19,301 nucleotides of DNA from JAYSSF01 sp043720715 (GCA_043720715.1 JAYSSF010000044.1:1-19301); one strand, 5' to 3'; numbered from the stretch's first letter, positions 6,470 through 15,850 are shown. Numbers and translations: made by a program. Notes: generated by a model from the sequence alone, not told the origin.

Positions 6470-7063
6470 ATGAAAAAAGGCTGAATCATCATCTCAAAGA
6501 TAGAAATGACAAAGTTGTGGCATAATGATGCATTTGTCGCTGTGACAATTGCAAAACTACTTCCACAACAAATTGTAAGAGTTAAAACTGTTGCTACTGA
6601 TGGCTATAACGCATTGGTACTTGGTGTAGCTCATAAGAAGAAAGCATGAGAATTTGCATATCTGACTGAGTTCAGGTTAGCTGATGCTGCTGTTGCTACT
6701 TATGCAGATAGAGTTGGTGAGATCGTTGATCTTGCTACTGTGACTGATGGAGTGGCTGCTCTTGCTGTCAGTGCGATCTCCAAGGGTAAATGATTCCAAG
6801 GTGCTGTCAAAAGACATAATCTTACTGGTAACTTTGCTACTCATGGACACAAGTTTACGAGAGTGGTAGGATCAATGGGTAACCGTAAGCCAAGAAGAAC
6901 GATGAAAGGGCATCCAGCTGCTGGACATATGGGACTTGAAAAAGTTACAATTAAAAATATTGCTCTCATCTCAACATTTGAAAAAGACGGGCATCGTTAC
7001 ATCTGTCTCAAAGGCTCTGTACCAGGATGGAGAAATAATTATATCAAGGCATTTTTTAACTAG
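6470..7063 (+). CDS. rplC: 50S ribosomal protein L3
   Basis: L3 helps assemble the 50S subunit near the peptidyl transferase centre. From ATG 6470 the 197-residue product needs three UGA-Gly codons: KKGGII near the start, KKAGEF, and GKGFQGAVKRHN. The last is the invariant L3 motif, with UGA giving its second glycine. THGHKFTRVVGSMGNRKPRR and MKGHPAAGHMG follow and are diagnostic. The protein is slightly shorter than the usual ~205-210 residues. It is followed by rplD after 18 bases. Confidence 0.96.
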
Positions 7064-7081
7064 TTAACGAGAATTGATCTT

Positions 7082-7717
7082 ATGTCACTATCAGTAATCA
7101 TCTATAATCAATCCGGAGAAAAGCTCTCTACCAAGAAGCTCGATAAGGATCTGTTCGCTGAAGAGCGCATCAACCCTACGTTGGTACATGAATTTGTACT
7201 CATGCAGCTTGCTAATGCTCGTATGTCCAATGCACACTCTAAGGATAGAGGTGAGGTATCATACTCTAACAGAAAACTATTTAAGCAGAAAGGTACTGGT
7301 AATGCTAGACCTGGATCACTGAAATCTCCACTGAGAAAGCAAGGTTGAGTAGTATTCGGTCCAAGAAATATCGTTAACCACACAAAGACAATGACGAAGA
7401 AAGCAAGAAAACTTGCAACATTGTCGAGTGTGATTATGAAGCTTGTTGCAAAGGAAGTAATTGGTCTTGAGGCTTTTGTAAGCTCTGCTCCAAGTACAAA
7501 GACTGCAATCAGTACTTTAGTTGCTATTGCTCCAAAAGCAAAGAAAAACTTAATTATCTTACCTCAGACTGACGATGTTGCATACAGATCATTTAGAAAC
7601 ATCGAAGGTACGAAGATTATCACAGTAGATTATGTTAATCCATACGATATCCTGACTCATCACAATGTTATCTTTGTTGGTGATTCATTGGACCAGTTTG
7701 CACAGGCAAATTCATAA
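7082..7717 (+). CDS. rplD: 50S ribosomal protein L4
   Basis: L4 is an early assembly protein that lines the exit tunnel. The 211-residue protein contains the tunnel-loop signature GTGNARPGSLKSPLRKQGGVVFGP (about residues 76-99), where the glycine after KQG is the in-frame UGA at 7346-7348. MTKKARKLATLSSVIM and the C-terminal VDYVNPYDILTHHNVIF are typical. The single UGA splits the gene in two under the standard code. Confidence 0.95.
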
Positions 7718-7756
7718 TCAGCATTATAAGAACATTTATTTTTGAATTGTATTCTC

Positions 7757-8089
7757 ATGAAGTTACATCAACTTAATCAGCTTAGAGCTAAAAAATCACT
7801 TAAGGTGAGTGCTCTCAAACAGCATGATGCACATTACATCTTGGTCAAGCCATTGTTGAGTGAAAAAGCATATCAACTCTCAACTACTGGTGCATATGTA
7901 TTTAAAGTACATCAAAAAGCCAATAAGAACGATGTGAAAAAAGCATTCCAAGAGCTATATAGCAAGACTCCAGTGTCTGTAAATATGATCTCAATGCCTA
8001 CGAAACATAGAGCAAATAGAGTAGTAAAGCCTGCATTCAAAAAAGCAGTCATCACTCTTATCAAAGGAGAAACAATCGAAATCGCATAA
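7757..8089 (+). CDS. rplW: 50S ribosomal protein L23
   Basis: L23 sits at the tunnel exit and docks trigger factor and SRP. ATG 7757 gives 110 residues; an in-frame TTG at 7742 is less likely. The L23 signatures are HYILVKPLLSEKAYQLSTTGAYVF and VHQKANKNDVKKAFQELY. The N-terminus carries an extra basic ~25 residues before the core. There is no in-frame UGA. It lies 39 bases after rplD. Confidence 0.94.
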   Translation: MKLHQLNQLRAKKSLKVSALKQHDAHYILVKPLLSEKAYQLSTTGAYVFKVHQKANKNDVKKAFQELYSKTPVSVNMISMPTKHRANRVVKPAFKKAVITLIKGETIEIA

Positions 8090-8170
8090 TACGATCTAGC
8101 TTAGATTCCCTTATTATCATTATGGCCACTATGCCGACAATGTAGTTTATTTCATATTATTGTATTACAC

Positions 8171-9019
8171 ATGTGACTCAAAAAGTATAAACCATATACA
8201 CCTTCCAGAAGAACAATGGTTGGATCTGACTTTGCTGATATTACTACTAGCACTCCGTTAAAATCACTTACTACTTTTTTGGGTAAAACTGGTGGTAGAA
8301 ATAGTCAAGGTAGAACAACATCAAGATTTAGAGGAGGTGGACATAAACAACTCTATAGAATCATCGATTTTAGGGTTTATGATAAGTTGGGTGTGCCAGC
8401 TACTGTATCAACGATCGAGTATGATCCATATAGAACTTGTAGAATTGCACTACTCAACTATGCTGATGGTGAAAAAAGATACACACTTGCTTGGAATGGT
8501 ATTCAGGTAGGTCAGAAGGTAATGTGTGGCCCAGACGGTGAACTCGTTGAAGGCAACAGAAAACAACTCAAAGATATTCCTGATGGATTCCTGATTCATA
8601 ATCTCGAAGTTACACCAAATACTAAAGGTAAAATGTGTAGATCTGCTGGAGCGTATGCTGTATTGCAAGGTAGAGATGCTGATGAAGTATACACAATTGT
8701 CAAGCTTCAATCAGGACAAGTCAGAAAGATCCACTCAAACTGCTATGCAACAATCGGTAAAGTCGGTAATGAAGAGCATATGAATACTGTGATCGGTAAG
8801 GCTGGTAAAATCAGATGGTTGGGAAGAAAATCTCGTGTACTCGGTAAATCAATGAATCCGGTTGACCATCCACATGGATGAGGAGAATGACATACAGATA
8901 TCGGTCTACGTAAGGGTCCAAAAGCATTCAACGGAAGAAGAGTTGCTCCTGGTATCAAGACAAGATCACCTAAAAAACCATCATCGAAGTTTATTCTGTC
9001 AAGAAGAACTAAAAACTAA
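8171..9019 (+). CDS. rplB: 50S ribosomal protein L2
   Basis: L2 is a primary 23S rRNA binder needed for peptidyl transfer. The true start is ATG 8171, immediately followed by UGA (MGLKKYKPYTPSRR). The product is 282 residues. GGRNSQGRTTSRFRGGGHKQLYR identifies the N-terminal domain. MNPVDHPHGGGEG (residues 228-240) is the invariant catalytic-region loop, with Gly237 and Gly240 encoded by UGA. This is the cleanest proof of UGA=Gly in the window. A standard reading would begin at 8216 and stop in the middle of this loop. Confidence 0.98.
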
Positions 9020-9110
9020 TTAACTATTTTCGATTGTATTGCTCATTCAAGTACTATATCTTGAAAATGATGTCAACATCACTATATTATTTCATATTGT
9101 ATCAGTTCCC

Positions 9111-9368
9111 ATGGCTAGATCACTCAAAAAATGATTTTATGTAAATACCAAACTCTTAACAGTTATTGGTAAACTCAATACTCAATGAGAGAAGAAGGTT
9201 ATCAAAGTATACGATAGAGCATGCCAGATTGTCCCTGAGATGATTGGTTTTACTCTCGCTGTACACAATGGTAAGCAATTCATCAGCTTGTATCTTACAG
9301 AAGATATGATCGGACACAGACTTGGTGAGTTTGTTCCTACAAGATCATTTAGAGGACATCCGTTCTAG
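9111..9368 (+). CDS. rpsS: 30S ribosomal protein S19
   Basis: S19 sits in the 30S head and contacts S13 and the A-site tRNA region. The 85-residue protein reads MARSLKKGFYV at the start and HNGKQFISLYLTEDMIGHRL then GEFVPTRSFRGHPF at the end, all family hallmarks. UGA at 9132 (SLKKG) and 9186 (NTQGEKK) stand at conserved glycines. Because the first TGA is codon 8, a standard ORF search misses the gene completely. The 91-base gap before it has no clear motif. Confidence 0.96.
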
Positions 9369-9427
9369 GTTGTTGATTGTTTAAATCTGACTATATTCTT
9401 GTTTACTAATTATTACAGTTCCTTCCA

Positions 9428-9766
9428 ATGAAAAGTTCTACTTGTATCCTTACATACGCCATCACTTCGTACAAGAAGATGGAATTAATCGCTAAGATTA
9501 TCAGATGACAAAAAGCTACTGATACGCTCAATGTGCTTAATTTCGTACCAAAAAAAGCAGCTCAAATTATGTATAAGGTAGTGAAATCTGCAATGCATAA
9601 CGCCTCTCATAACGAAGGGGCTGATCTTAATAACTTGGTAGTATCTGAAGTATTGATCGGTAGAGGTCCAAAAATTAAGAGAATGAGATTTGCTTCAAGA
9701 TCGAGAATGCATGGATATGTAAAGCATAGATCATATGTCAAAGTAACAGTAAGCGAGAAAGCATAA
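9428..9766 (+). CDS. rplV: 50S ribosomal protein L22
   Basis: L22 contributes its beta-hairpin to the exit tunnel. The 112-residue product starts at ATG 9428 with KKMELIAKIIRGQKATDTLNVL, where UGA encodes the glycine of the conserved IRGQ motif. KKAAQIMYKVVKSAMHNASHN is the family helix. GRGPKIKRMRFASRSRMH (about 78-95) is the hairpin region. It lies 59 bases after rpsS and 73 bases before rpsC. Confidence 0.95.
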
Positions 9767-9839
9767 TCATTATATCTCCCGATGTCGGGATTTGAGAATG
9801 GCAAGATCCATTTGTTTTATATTATATTATTGTATTCTT

Positions 9840-10472
9840 ATGTGACAAAAAGTTCATCCAACTGGTTTCCGTACAGGAGTTACCAAATCATGGCAATCTG
9901 AATGGTTTGCAAAATCTAAACAAGATAATAAGGCTCTGTTCATCGAAGATATCAAAGTAAGAACTCATGTTGATGCATACTATGCAAGAAAGTGAGTCGC
10001 GAAGATTGTAATCAGAAAGACGATGCAAGAAGGTGAAATCATCCTCTTCTCATCAAAGCCAGCGGTAATTCTTGGTAAAGATGGTATTACATTGAAGACA
10101 TTGGAAGATCAGCTCAAGGCGAAATTTAACAAAGTATTCAAAGTAAGCGTGAAGGAAGTCAGAGTACCTGAATTATCAGCGAAAATTATGGCAGAATTTG
10201 TAGCGTCTCAGATCGAAGGTAGAACACCATACAGAAGAGTAGCAAAACAATTGCTCGATACAGTAATGCAGAAGTGAGCATTGGGTATCAAAATCCAAGT
10301 TGGAGGAAGACTCAATGGCGCAGATATCTCGAGAGCAGAAAAGTTTATCAAAGGTAGAATCCCATTACAAACACTGAGAGCTGACATCGACTACTGGTAT
10401 ACTACTGCAATGACTAAATATGGAATCCTCGGTATCAAAGTATGGATTTGCAAAGGTGAAGTATTCAATTAA
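9840..10472 (+). CDS. rpsC: 30S ribosomal protein S3
   Basis: S3 lies at the mRNA entry site and contributes to the ribosomal helicase. The gene starts at ATG 9840 with codon 2 being UGA, giving MGQKVHPTGFRTG, the universal S3 N-terminus. Residues ~60-110 form the KH domain (VIRKTMQEGEIILFSSKPAVILGKDG). The C-terminal domain includes QKGALGIKIQVGGRLNGADISR. Three UGA codons (second codon, YYARKGVAK, VMQKGALG) are all at glycine positions. The 210 residues match the shorter S3 variants. Confidence 0.97.
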
Positions 10473-10520
10473 CTATCATAGTATCATTCAAGATCTTATT
10501 TATTGTTATCGAACAAACTC

Positions 10521-10940
10521 ATGTTATTAGTTCCTCAAAGACGAAAATTTAGAAAGATCGCTGTCGGTAGACTATCAGGCGCTGCATCTAATGGTACTGA
10601 AGTATCATTTGGTACATTTGGTATGAAAGCTATATCTAATGGATTTCTCACAAGTAGACAAATCGAAGCTGCCAGAAAGGTAATCGTAAGATATGTCAGA
10701 AAAACTGGTAAGATCTGGATTAGAGTATTCCCTGATGTCCCTGTAACTAAAAAACCGCTTGAAGTAAAGATGGGATGAGGTAAAGGTAATGTGGATCACT
10801 ATATGGCAAGAATCAAGAGAGGTAGAGTATTGTTTGAGGTGAATGGTGTTGATGCTGAAACAGCAAAAGATATTTTTAAGAAAGCATCATACAAATTACC
10901 ACTACAAACAAGAGTTGTTGCAAGAGGTGAGGTTAATTAA
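10521..10940 (+). CDS. rplP: 50S ribosomal protein L16
   Basis: L16 organises the A-site region of the 50S subunit. ATG 10521 (MLLVPQRRKFRK) fits the family start better than the in-frame TTG at 10503. The product is 139 residues. Hallmarks are ISNGFLTSRQIEAARKVIVRYV, IWIRVFPDVPVTKKPLEVKMG and GKGNVDHYMARIKRGRVLFE. UGA at 10776 gives Gly86 in the KMGGGKG motif. Confidence 0.96.
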
Positions 10941-10963
10941 TTTATCTTTATGAGTATATCATT

Positions 10964-11137
10964 ATGGCTACTAAGAAAAAGGCTGAAACCATAAGTCCAG
11001 CACAAATCAAACAAACACAGCATGACTTATACGCTGCTCGCGTGAAGAACTCAATGAGATCTTTGGAGAATGTATCCGTGATCCGTCGTGCTAAGAAAGC
11101 GATTGCACAAGCTAAAACACTTTTAACTGCTAAATAA
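10964..11137 (+). CDS. rpmC: 50S ribosomal protein L29
   Basis: L29 is a small two-helix protein at the tunnel exit beside L23. The 57-residue product runs from ATG 10964 to TAA 11137. ISPAQIKQTQHDLYAARVKNSM and the C-terminal VSVIRRAKKAIAQAKTLL match the L29 pattern (LR.DIARIKT). It has no UGA codon. It is placed between rplP and rpsQ exactly as in other bacteria. Confidence 0.9.
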   Translation: MATKKKAETISPAQIKQTQHDLYAARVKNSMRSLENVSVIRRAKKAIAQAKTLLTAK

Positions 11138-11148
11138 TAACTGTTACT

Positions 11149-11406
11149 ATGGCCGTACTTGGAGATAAAAATATCAAAGAACTGACTGGAGTTGTCTTGG
11201 GTAACAAGATGAGTAAGACAGTAGTGGTATCTGTGGAAAGAGTTAAACTTCATCCACTATACCAAAAAAGATATGTCGTCAGCAAAAAATACTACGCACA
11301 TGATGATCTTGGGTTGTCTGTTGGTGACAAAGTAAAAATCAGAGCTACAAAACCAATCAGCAAACTTAAGCGTTGGATTGTTGTCGAGAAAATGTCACAG
11401 ATCTAG
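11149..11406 (+). CDS. rpsQ: 30S ribosomal protein S17
   Basis: S17 is a primary binder of the 16S rRNA 5' domain. The 85-residue OB-fold protein carries LTGVVLGNKMSKTVVVSVER, KRYVVSKKYYAHDD and GDKVKIRATKPISKLKRW, the standard S17 signatures. It ends in TAG and has no UGA. The 11-base gap after rpmC is the tightest in this part of the operon, whereas 180 non-coding bases follow. Confidence 0.96.
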   Translation: MAVLGDKNIKELTGVVLGNKMSKTVVVSVERVKLHPLYQKRYVVSKKYYAHDDLGLSVGDKVKIRATKPISKLKRWIVVEKMSQI

Positions 11407-11434
11407 TCAAATTATTCTATTTTGTAATTGTTTA

Positions 11435-11504
11435 TAGTCAATTAACGAGAAAAAATACAATCCATCGTTGATTGCCTAAGTAGCAAATTATCTTGAAATG
11501 CGAG
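11435..11504 (+). ncRNA. Repeated structured intergenic element, copy B (rpsQ-rplN)
   Basis: TAGTCAATTAACGA (11435-11448) pairs with TCGTTGATTGCCTA (11465-11478) with one mismatch and one G-T pair. Nine bases later is TTATCTTGAAATGCGAG (11488-11504), the same motif as copies A and C. A further ATCTTG (11490-11495) can pair with CAAGAT (11519-11524). Preservation of pairing despite different arm sequences suggests the fold matters. Confidence 0.55.
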
Positions 11505-11547
11505 TCTAACAATTATTCCAAGATGATCTATCTATGTAAGTAATATA

Positions 11548-11575
11548 TTGATATACAAGTTAAATTTACTATAAT
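11548..11575 (+). promoter_or_regulatory. Promoter immediately before rplN
   Basis: TTGATA (11548-11553), a 16-base spacer and a perfect TATAAT (11570-11575) lie inside the AATTTACTATA box region. Initiation near 11582 would leave a 5' leader of only about five bases before ATG 11587, so the rplN transcript could be leaderless. Confidence 0.6.
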
Positions 11576-11586
11576 AACCTTTCATC

Positions 11587-11952
11587 ATGATTCAACACGA
11601 AACCAGAGTCCTTGTTGCTGATAATAGCGGAGCCAAAGAAGCGTTGGTTTTTGGTATTATCAAAGGAAACTCAAAATCAGCTACTATATGAGATGTAGTT
11701 ATGGTCGCTATCAAGAAAGTACTACCAAACGGCGCTCTTAAGAAATGAGACGTATCTCGTGCTGTAATCGTCAGAACTGTCAAAGAAATCAGAAGAAAAG
11801 ATGGAACATATCTGAGATTCTGAGACAATGCTGTAGCGTTGATTAGTAAAGAAGGTAAGCCATTAGGAAAAAGAATATTCTGACCTGTTGCAAGAGAATT
11901 AAGAGAAAAATGATATAAAGATATCGCCTCATTGGCAGAAGAAGTTATTTAA
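11587..11952 (+). CDS. rplN: 50S ribosomal protein L14
   Basis: L14 bridges to the 30S subunit. The 121-residue product shows VADNSGAKEALVFGI, SATIGDVVMVAIKKVLPNG, KKGDVSRAVIVRTVKEIRR and RIFGPVARELREKGYKDIASL, matching L14 throughout. Five of its twelve glycines are UGA (IGD, KKGD, RFGD, IFGP, EKGY), all at family-typical positions. A standard ORF search shows almost nothing of it. It has its own promoter and is flanked on both sides by copies of the structured element. Confidence 0.97.
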
Positions 11953-11963
11953 TCTAGTTACTA

Positions 11964-12036
11964 TAGTCAATCAATAAAATAATTTGGATAATTATTTTAT
12001 TGATTGACTACGTAGTAAATTATCTTGAATTGTGAG
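11964..12036 (+). ncRNA. Repeated structured intergenic element, copy C (rplN-rplX)
   Basis: A perfect 21-pair stem joins 11964-11984 and 11990-12010 around the loop TGGAT. No T-tract follows, so it is not a standard terminator. Nine bases after it is TTATCTTGAATTGTGAG (12020-12036). TAGTAAATT (12013-12021) can pair with AATTTACTA (12094-12102), again enclosing the motif. TATATT (12101-12106) ends eight bases before the rplX ATG. Confidence 0.6.
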
Positions 12037-12114
12037 CTTATCTAAAACTGTGAGTTTACAATATCGATGTGAGAAAATCTTAATTATTTAGTCAATTTAC
12101 TATATTTATTGCTC

Positions 12115-12405
12115 ATGCAGAAATTGAGAAAAAACGATCCAGTGCAAGTAATTGCTTGAAAATATAAGGGCACTATCTCCGCTATCACTAGTAGAGAATG
12201 AGATCTTGTGGTTGTCGAGTGAGTAAACGTACAGAAGAGAGCGAAGAAAGGAGAATGATACAAGGATATCACAAAACCGATCCACATCTCTAATGTGATG
12301 TATTATTCAGAAGACAAGAAAGCTCCTTCAAGAGTTGCAATTACAACAGATAAAGCTGGTAAAAAACAAAGAACATTGGTAAAATTTGATACAATCATCA
12401 AATAA
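12115..12405 (+). CDS. rplX: 50S ribosomal protein L24
   Basis: L24 starts 50S assembly by binding the 5' end of 23S rRNA. The 96-residue protein has the KOW motif VQVIAGKYKGTISAI, then LVVVEGVNVQKR, KPIHISNVMYY and the basic end AGKKQRTLVKF. Four of seven glycines (IAGK, SREGD, VEGVN, GEGY) are UGA, the highest share in the window. The gene is invisible to standard-code ORF finding. It lies 162 bases after rplN and 51 bases before rplE. Confidence 0.95.
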
Positions 12406-12456
12406 TATCCATGAGGTCAGATCATCTTTTTATTGAGTATATAAAACCATTTCAAA

Positions 12457-13005
12457 ATGAGCTTGTACGATACATTCAAAAAAACTATCAAGAAAGAGTT
12501 AGGAGTAAAGTTGGGGAAGAAAAACCCCCATGAAATTCCTGCCGTTTCTAAAGTAATTGTTTCAATGGGAATCGGTTCTTTGCATACAAGAAAATGAGTT
12601 AAAGACTTCACTGATCTGCAAGATAACATGAGAGCAATCACTGGTCAGAAAACATATATGATTAGATCAAAACAAGCGATCTCAAACTTTAAGTTAAGAG
12701 AAGGAATGCCTTCTATGATCAGTACGACACTGAGAGGTAAAAAAGCATATGACTTTCTTGAGAGACTGAGAGTATTGGTTCTTCCTAGAGTAAGAGACTT
12801 TGTTGGACTCAATCCTAAAAGTTTTGATAAGATGGGTAATTATTCAATCTGACTTAAAGATCAATCGGTATTCCCTGAAATCAACTACGAAGATCTCCAA
12901 ACACTATGTGGTCTCCAGATCACCATCGTACCTACGACATCATCAGTAGAAGAATCTAGAGAGCTACTCAGAAGTCTATGACTTGTATTTGTAAACGATA
13001 AATAG
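12457..13005 (+). CDS. rplE: 50S ribosomal protein L5
   Basis: L5 binds 5S rRNA in the central protuberance. The 182-residue product has IPAVSKVIVSMGIG, the 5S-binding segment ITGQKTYMIRSKQAISNFKL, LREGMP, LPRVRDFVGLNPKSFDKMGN and YSIGLKDQSVFPEINYED. UGA-Gly codons occur at TRKGVKD, YSIGLKD and RSLGLVF. The C-terminus (RELLRSLGLVF) matches the family end, so the gene is complete. Confidence 0.97.
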
Positions 13006-13035
13006 TTTCATCCTTATTTTATACTATCCCATATC

Positions 13036-13260
13036 ATGGCGAGAACAGCACTAGTCCAAAAACAACTCAAGCTTGAAGCTGCAAGAAAGAATAATCTTAC
13101 AGTGAAGTCAGCATCATTTCATATCGCAAAACATTACAATAGATGTGGGTTATGTGGTAGAACTCATGCGTACATCAGAGAGTTTGATATTTGCAGAATT
13201 TGCTTTAGAAAATATGCAAGAGAGTGACTGATTATGTGACTCAAAAAGGCAAGTTGGTAA
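13036..13260 (+). CDS. rpsN: 30S ribosomal protein S14, zinc-binding type
   Basis: S14 belongs to the 30S head. The 74-residue protein holds two CxxC pairs, Cys37/Cys40 (RCGLCGRTHAYIREF) and Cys53/Cys56 (CRICFRKYARE), so it is the Zn2+ form. It is somewhat longer than the usual ~61 residues because of its N-terminal region. The end, EGLIMGLKKASW, is the universal S14 terminus, with both glycines (64 and 68) encoded by UGA. Confidence 0.97.
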
Positions 13261-13287
13261 TTTTTATTATTTAAACGATTAATTATT

Positions 13288-13692
13288 ATGAGTATTGTTA
13301 ATGCTCCGGTTCATGACCTGCTTATCAGAGTCAAGAATGGATACCTGGCAAGAAGACCACAAGTACAGTGAATGATCTCGAGTAAGCTCAGGATCGCTGT
13401 TTGTGAACTTTTGAAGAAATATAAATTTGTGGATGATTTTCATGTAACTGAAGAGAATGGTAAGAAGACTCTAAGCATTGACCTCAATAAGTTTAAGTCA
13501 GCCAATGAAGATATCCCAGTGATTAAGTTCTTCTCTAAGCCCTCAAGAAGAGTATATGTATCATATCATGATCTCAAGCCTGTAGCTGGACATGGTGGTA
13601 TCGGTATTATCTCTACAAACCAAGGTTTGATGGCAGCTCATGTCGCTAAATCACTCAAAATCTGAGGTGAATTAATTGCTGAAATCTATTAA
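13288..13692 (+). CDS. rpsH: 30S ribosomal protein S8
   Basis: S8 binds the central domain of 16S rRNA. The 134-residue product begins VNAPVHDLLIRVKNGYLARR and ends AGHGGIGIISTNQGLMAAHV, then AKSLKIGGELIAEIY, both standard. UGA gives Gly at VQGMISSKL and LKIGGE; the second is the invariant glycine pair near the S8 end. It lies 27 bases after rpsN. In E. coli S8 represses this operon; no matching site was identified here. Confidence 0.96.
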
Positions 13693-13736
13693 TATACTAA
13701 AGTGAATCATTTATATTTATATGTCTGACTATTATC

Positions 13737-14282
13737 ATGTCTAAGATTGGAAAAAAATCTGTCATTGTACCGGCTTGAGTATCTGTATCTCAAGATAATG
13801 GACTTATCACAGTCAAAGGAGCAAAAGGGACACTGACATATCAGTCACATCCTACTGTAACGATGACAATTGAAGATAACCATGCAAGCTTTTCTGTTGC
13901 TTCGAAAGATGACTTTAAGTTTTGGTGACTTGTAAGATCTCTTGTTAATAATATGGTGATAGGAGTATCTACTGGTTACGAGATCAAGCTACACGTAATC
14001 TGAGTTGGATTTAATGTAAAACAGCAATGATCTGAACTTGTTATGAATCTATGATATTCTCATCCGGTACCATACTCTCTCCCAGCAAGTGTCGTAGCAA
14101 CTGTTGAAAAAGATCCAAAATGATTTGATATTATTATTTTGAACAGTATTGATAAACAATTGATCGGTCAGGTAGCATCTCAAATCAGAGCACTCAGAGC
14201 ACCAGAGCCATATAAGGGCAAGGGTGTAAGATACTCAGACGAAGTAATCAAGCTTAAGGCAGGTAAGACTGCGAAGAAATAA
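13737..14282 (+). CDS. rplF: 50S ribosomal protein L6
   Basis: L6 lies near the factor-binding site at the base of the L7/L12 stalk. The 181-residue protein reads MSKIGKKSVIVPAGVSVS at the start, GVGFNVKQQGSELVMNLGYS in the middle and IRALRAPEPYKGKGVRYSDE near the end. Six UGA codons (PAGV, FWGL, VIGV, QQGS, NLGY, PKGF) are all at glycine-compatible positions. None of the standard-code ORFs reveals it. The start at 13737 is the only ATG in frame that gives the canonical N-terminus. Confidence 0.97.
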
Positions 14283-14312
14283 TACATTTTTATTCTCCTA
14301 TTGGTTGATCCA

Positions 14313-14669
14313 ATGAACAAATTGACAAACGCATTACGTCGTGCTGCTGCAGGATATGCAAGAAGAAAAAATCGTACGAACGTGACGATCAAACTCAATA
14401 CTGACTTACCAAGATTGGTAGTATCAAGATCCAACAAACACATGGTTGGACAGGTAGTATCAAATGGCATTACAGTTTTAGGTATGGCTGATCTTAAAAT
14501 TATCACAGGTACTAAAACTGAAAAAGCATATGAGCTTGGTACTCAAATGGGAGCGAAGCTTCTTGAAAAAGGTATTACTAAGGTAGTCTTTGATAGAAAT
14601 GGATACTTATATCACGGAAGAGTAAAATCAATGTGCGAATGAGTCAGATCATCTGGTGTTATCATCTAG
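14313..14669 (+). CDS. rplR: 50S ribosomal protein L18
   Basis: L18 binds 5S rRNA together with L5. ATG 14313 yields 118 residues; a TTG at 14301 in frame is less likely. Signatures are LPRLVVSRSNKHMVGQVV and TKVVFDRNGYLYHGRVKSM, followed after the UGA at 14640 by GVRSSGVII, which corresponds to the family's AAREAGL-type end. Without recoding the protein lacks its last nine residues. Confidence 0.95.
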
Positions 14670-14695
14670 TTTTATATTTTTTTACGTGAAATCTT

Positions 14696-15286
14696 ATGGA
14701 AGAAAGAAAGACTCAATGAGGAAGACGTGGCGCCAAGGGTGCTCCTAAACCAAAAAAAGAGTTTGAAGAGAAGTTGTTGGAAGTCAGAAAGGTAACGAGA
14801 GTTACGACTGGTGGTAGACAAATGGCCTTCAGAGCAACAATCTTGATTGGTAATCAAAAGGGGAAAATCTGACTTGGTGTAGCGACTGGTCCCGATGTAG
14901 CAATTGCTGTATCTAAGGCTACTCATGACGCATACAAAAATGTCAAAGATGTAATTATCAATGATAAAGGTACTGTGCCATACATGGTAGAGAAGAAGTT
15001 CAAAGCTGCGATCATTAGACTGATTCCTGCTGTACCTGGTACTGGTCTTAAGGCTGGTTCGAGTGTACGTAGCGTCTTGGAGCTTGCTGGTTATACTAAT
15101 ATCTTATCTAAGATTATCGGTACTAATAACCGTTTGAACAATGCTTTGTTAACGATTCATATCCTGTCTTCATATAAGAAATTTACAAAGAATAAAGGAC
15201 ACCATATTACTGGTCTTGCAATCTCACAATCATCTCCTGCATACGAGGAAGCAAAAGTAGAAGTAGAACAAGACTCAGCAGAATAA
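14696..15286 (+). CDS. rpsE: 30S ribosomal protein S5
   Basis: S5 acts in decoding fidelity near the mRNA entry channel. The 196-residue protein has a basic N-terminal extension (QGGRRGAKGAPKPKK), then VTRVTTGGRQMAFRATILIG and GLGVATGPDVAIAVSKAT in the double-stranded-RNA-binding-like domain. IPAVPGTGLKAGSSVRSVLELAG marks the C-terminal domain. UGA codons give Gly8 and the glycine of KIGLGV. Only 42 bases separate it from rplO, leaving no room for rpmD. Confidence 0.96.
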
Positions 15287-15328
15287 TTACTAGTATACGA
15301 TCATTTTACATTTAAACTCATCATATCG

Positions 15329-15778
15329 ATGTTATTACACGAAATCTCTTCATCTCAGTGACTCCATAAGCCCCACATTCAACGTGGTAGAGGAGGAGGA
15401 TCACACAGAGGTAACTATTCTGGTAGATGACTCAAGGGTCAGAAAGCGAGAAGTGGTGGTAGTTTACCATGGTGGTTTGAAGGTTGACAGACTCCTTTGT
15501 CAGTCAGACTTCCTAAGCAAAGATGATTCAAAAAATATTTCAAGCTTATTGATAATGTTCAAGGAATTAACTTATGCGATCTTGAACGTCTCGTTATCAT
15601 CGAAGATGGTATGACTCTTAATCCTGAAGTGTGCTTTGAGCTTGGTCTATGTACAATCAACCAATCAGTTAAGATTCTTGGGCATGGTGATATCACTAAG
15701 AAGCTCAATGTGGAAGATATTCCTATGAGTGGTAGTGCAGCAGAGAAGATCAAGGCTGCTGGTGGTACAATTGCATAA
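15329..15778 (+). CDS. rplO: 50S ribosomal protein L15
   Basis: L15 is a late-assembly 50S protein with a glycine-rich N-terminal arm. The 149-residue product shows RGRGGGSHRGNYSGRGLKGQ, KARSGGS, WWFEGGQTPLSVRLPKQRGF and the C-terminal globular fold ending SAAEKIKAAGGTIA. UGA encodes four glycines: SSQGLHK, SGRGLKGQ, FEGGQ and KQRGFKK, the last three strictly conserved. It is followed eight bases later by a terminator, so the ribosomal operon probably ends here. Confidence 0.96.
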
Positions 15779-15786
15779 CATGATGA

Positions 15787-15813
15787 AACTAAGCAATTGC
15801 TTAGTTTTTTTAT
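15787..15813 (+). terminator. Intrinsic terminator between rplO and secY
   Basis: The 20-base palindrome AACTAAGCAATTGCTTAGTT (stem ACTAAGC, loop AATT) runs directly into a T-tract. It is a textbook terminator eight bases behind the rplO stop. It separates secY from the ribosomal genes, which are usually cotranscribed with it. Confidence 0.85.
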
Positions 15814-15822
15814 GTGAAAGGC

Positions 15823-15850
15823 TTGATAATGGTTGCTAATTCTATATTCT
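15823..15850 (+). promoter_or_regulatory. Possible secY promoter
   Basis: TTGATA (15823-15828), a 16-base spacer and TATTCT (15845-15850) lie right after the terminator. An alternative -10, TATATT (15843-15848), would have only a 14-base spacer. Initiation near 15857 leaves about 27 bases before ATG 15884. Confidence 0.45.

Noticed and set aside
11964..12010. Rho-independent terminator after rplN
   Set aside because: The 21-bp stem is AT-rich and is followed by ACGTAGTAAA, not a T-tract; the same stem type recurs as part of a conserved element.
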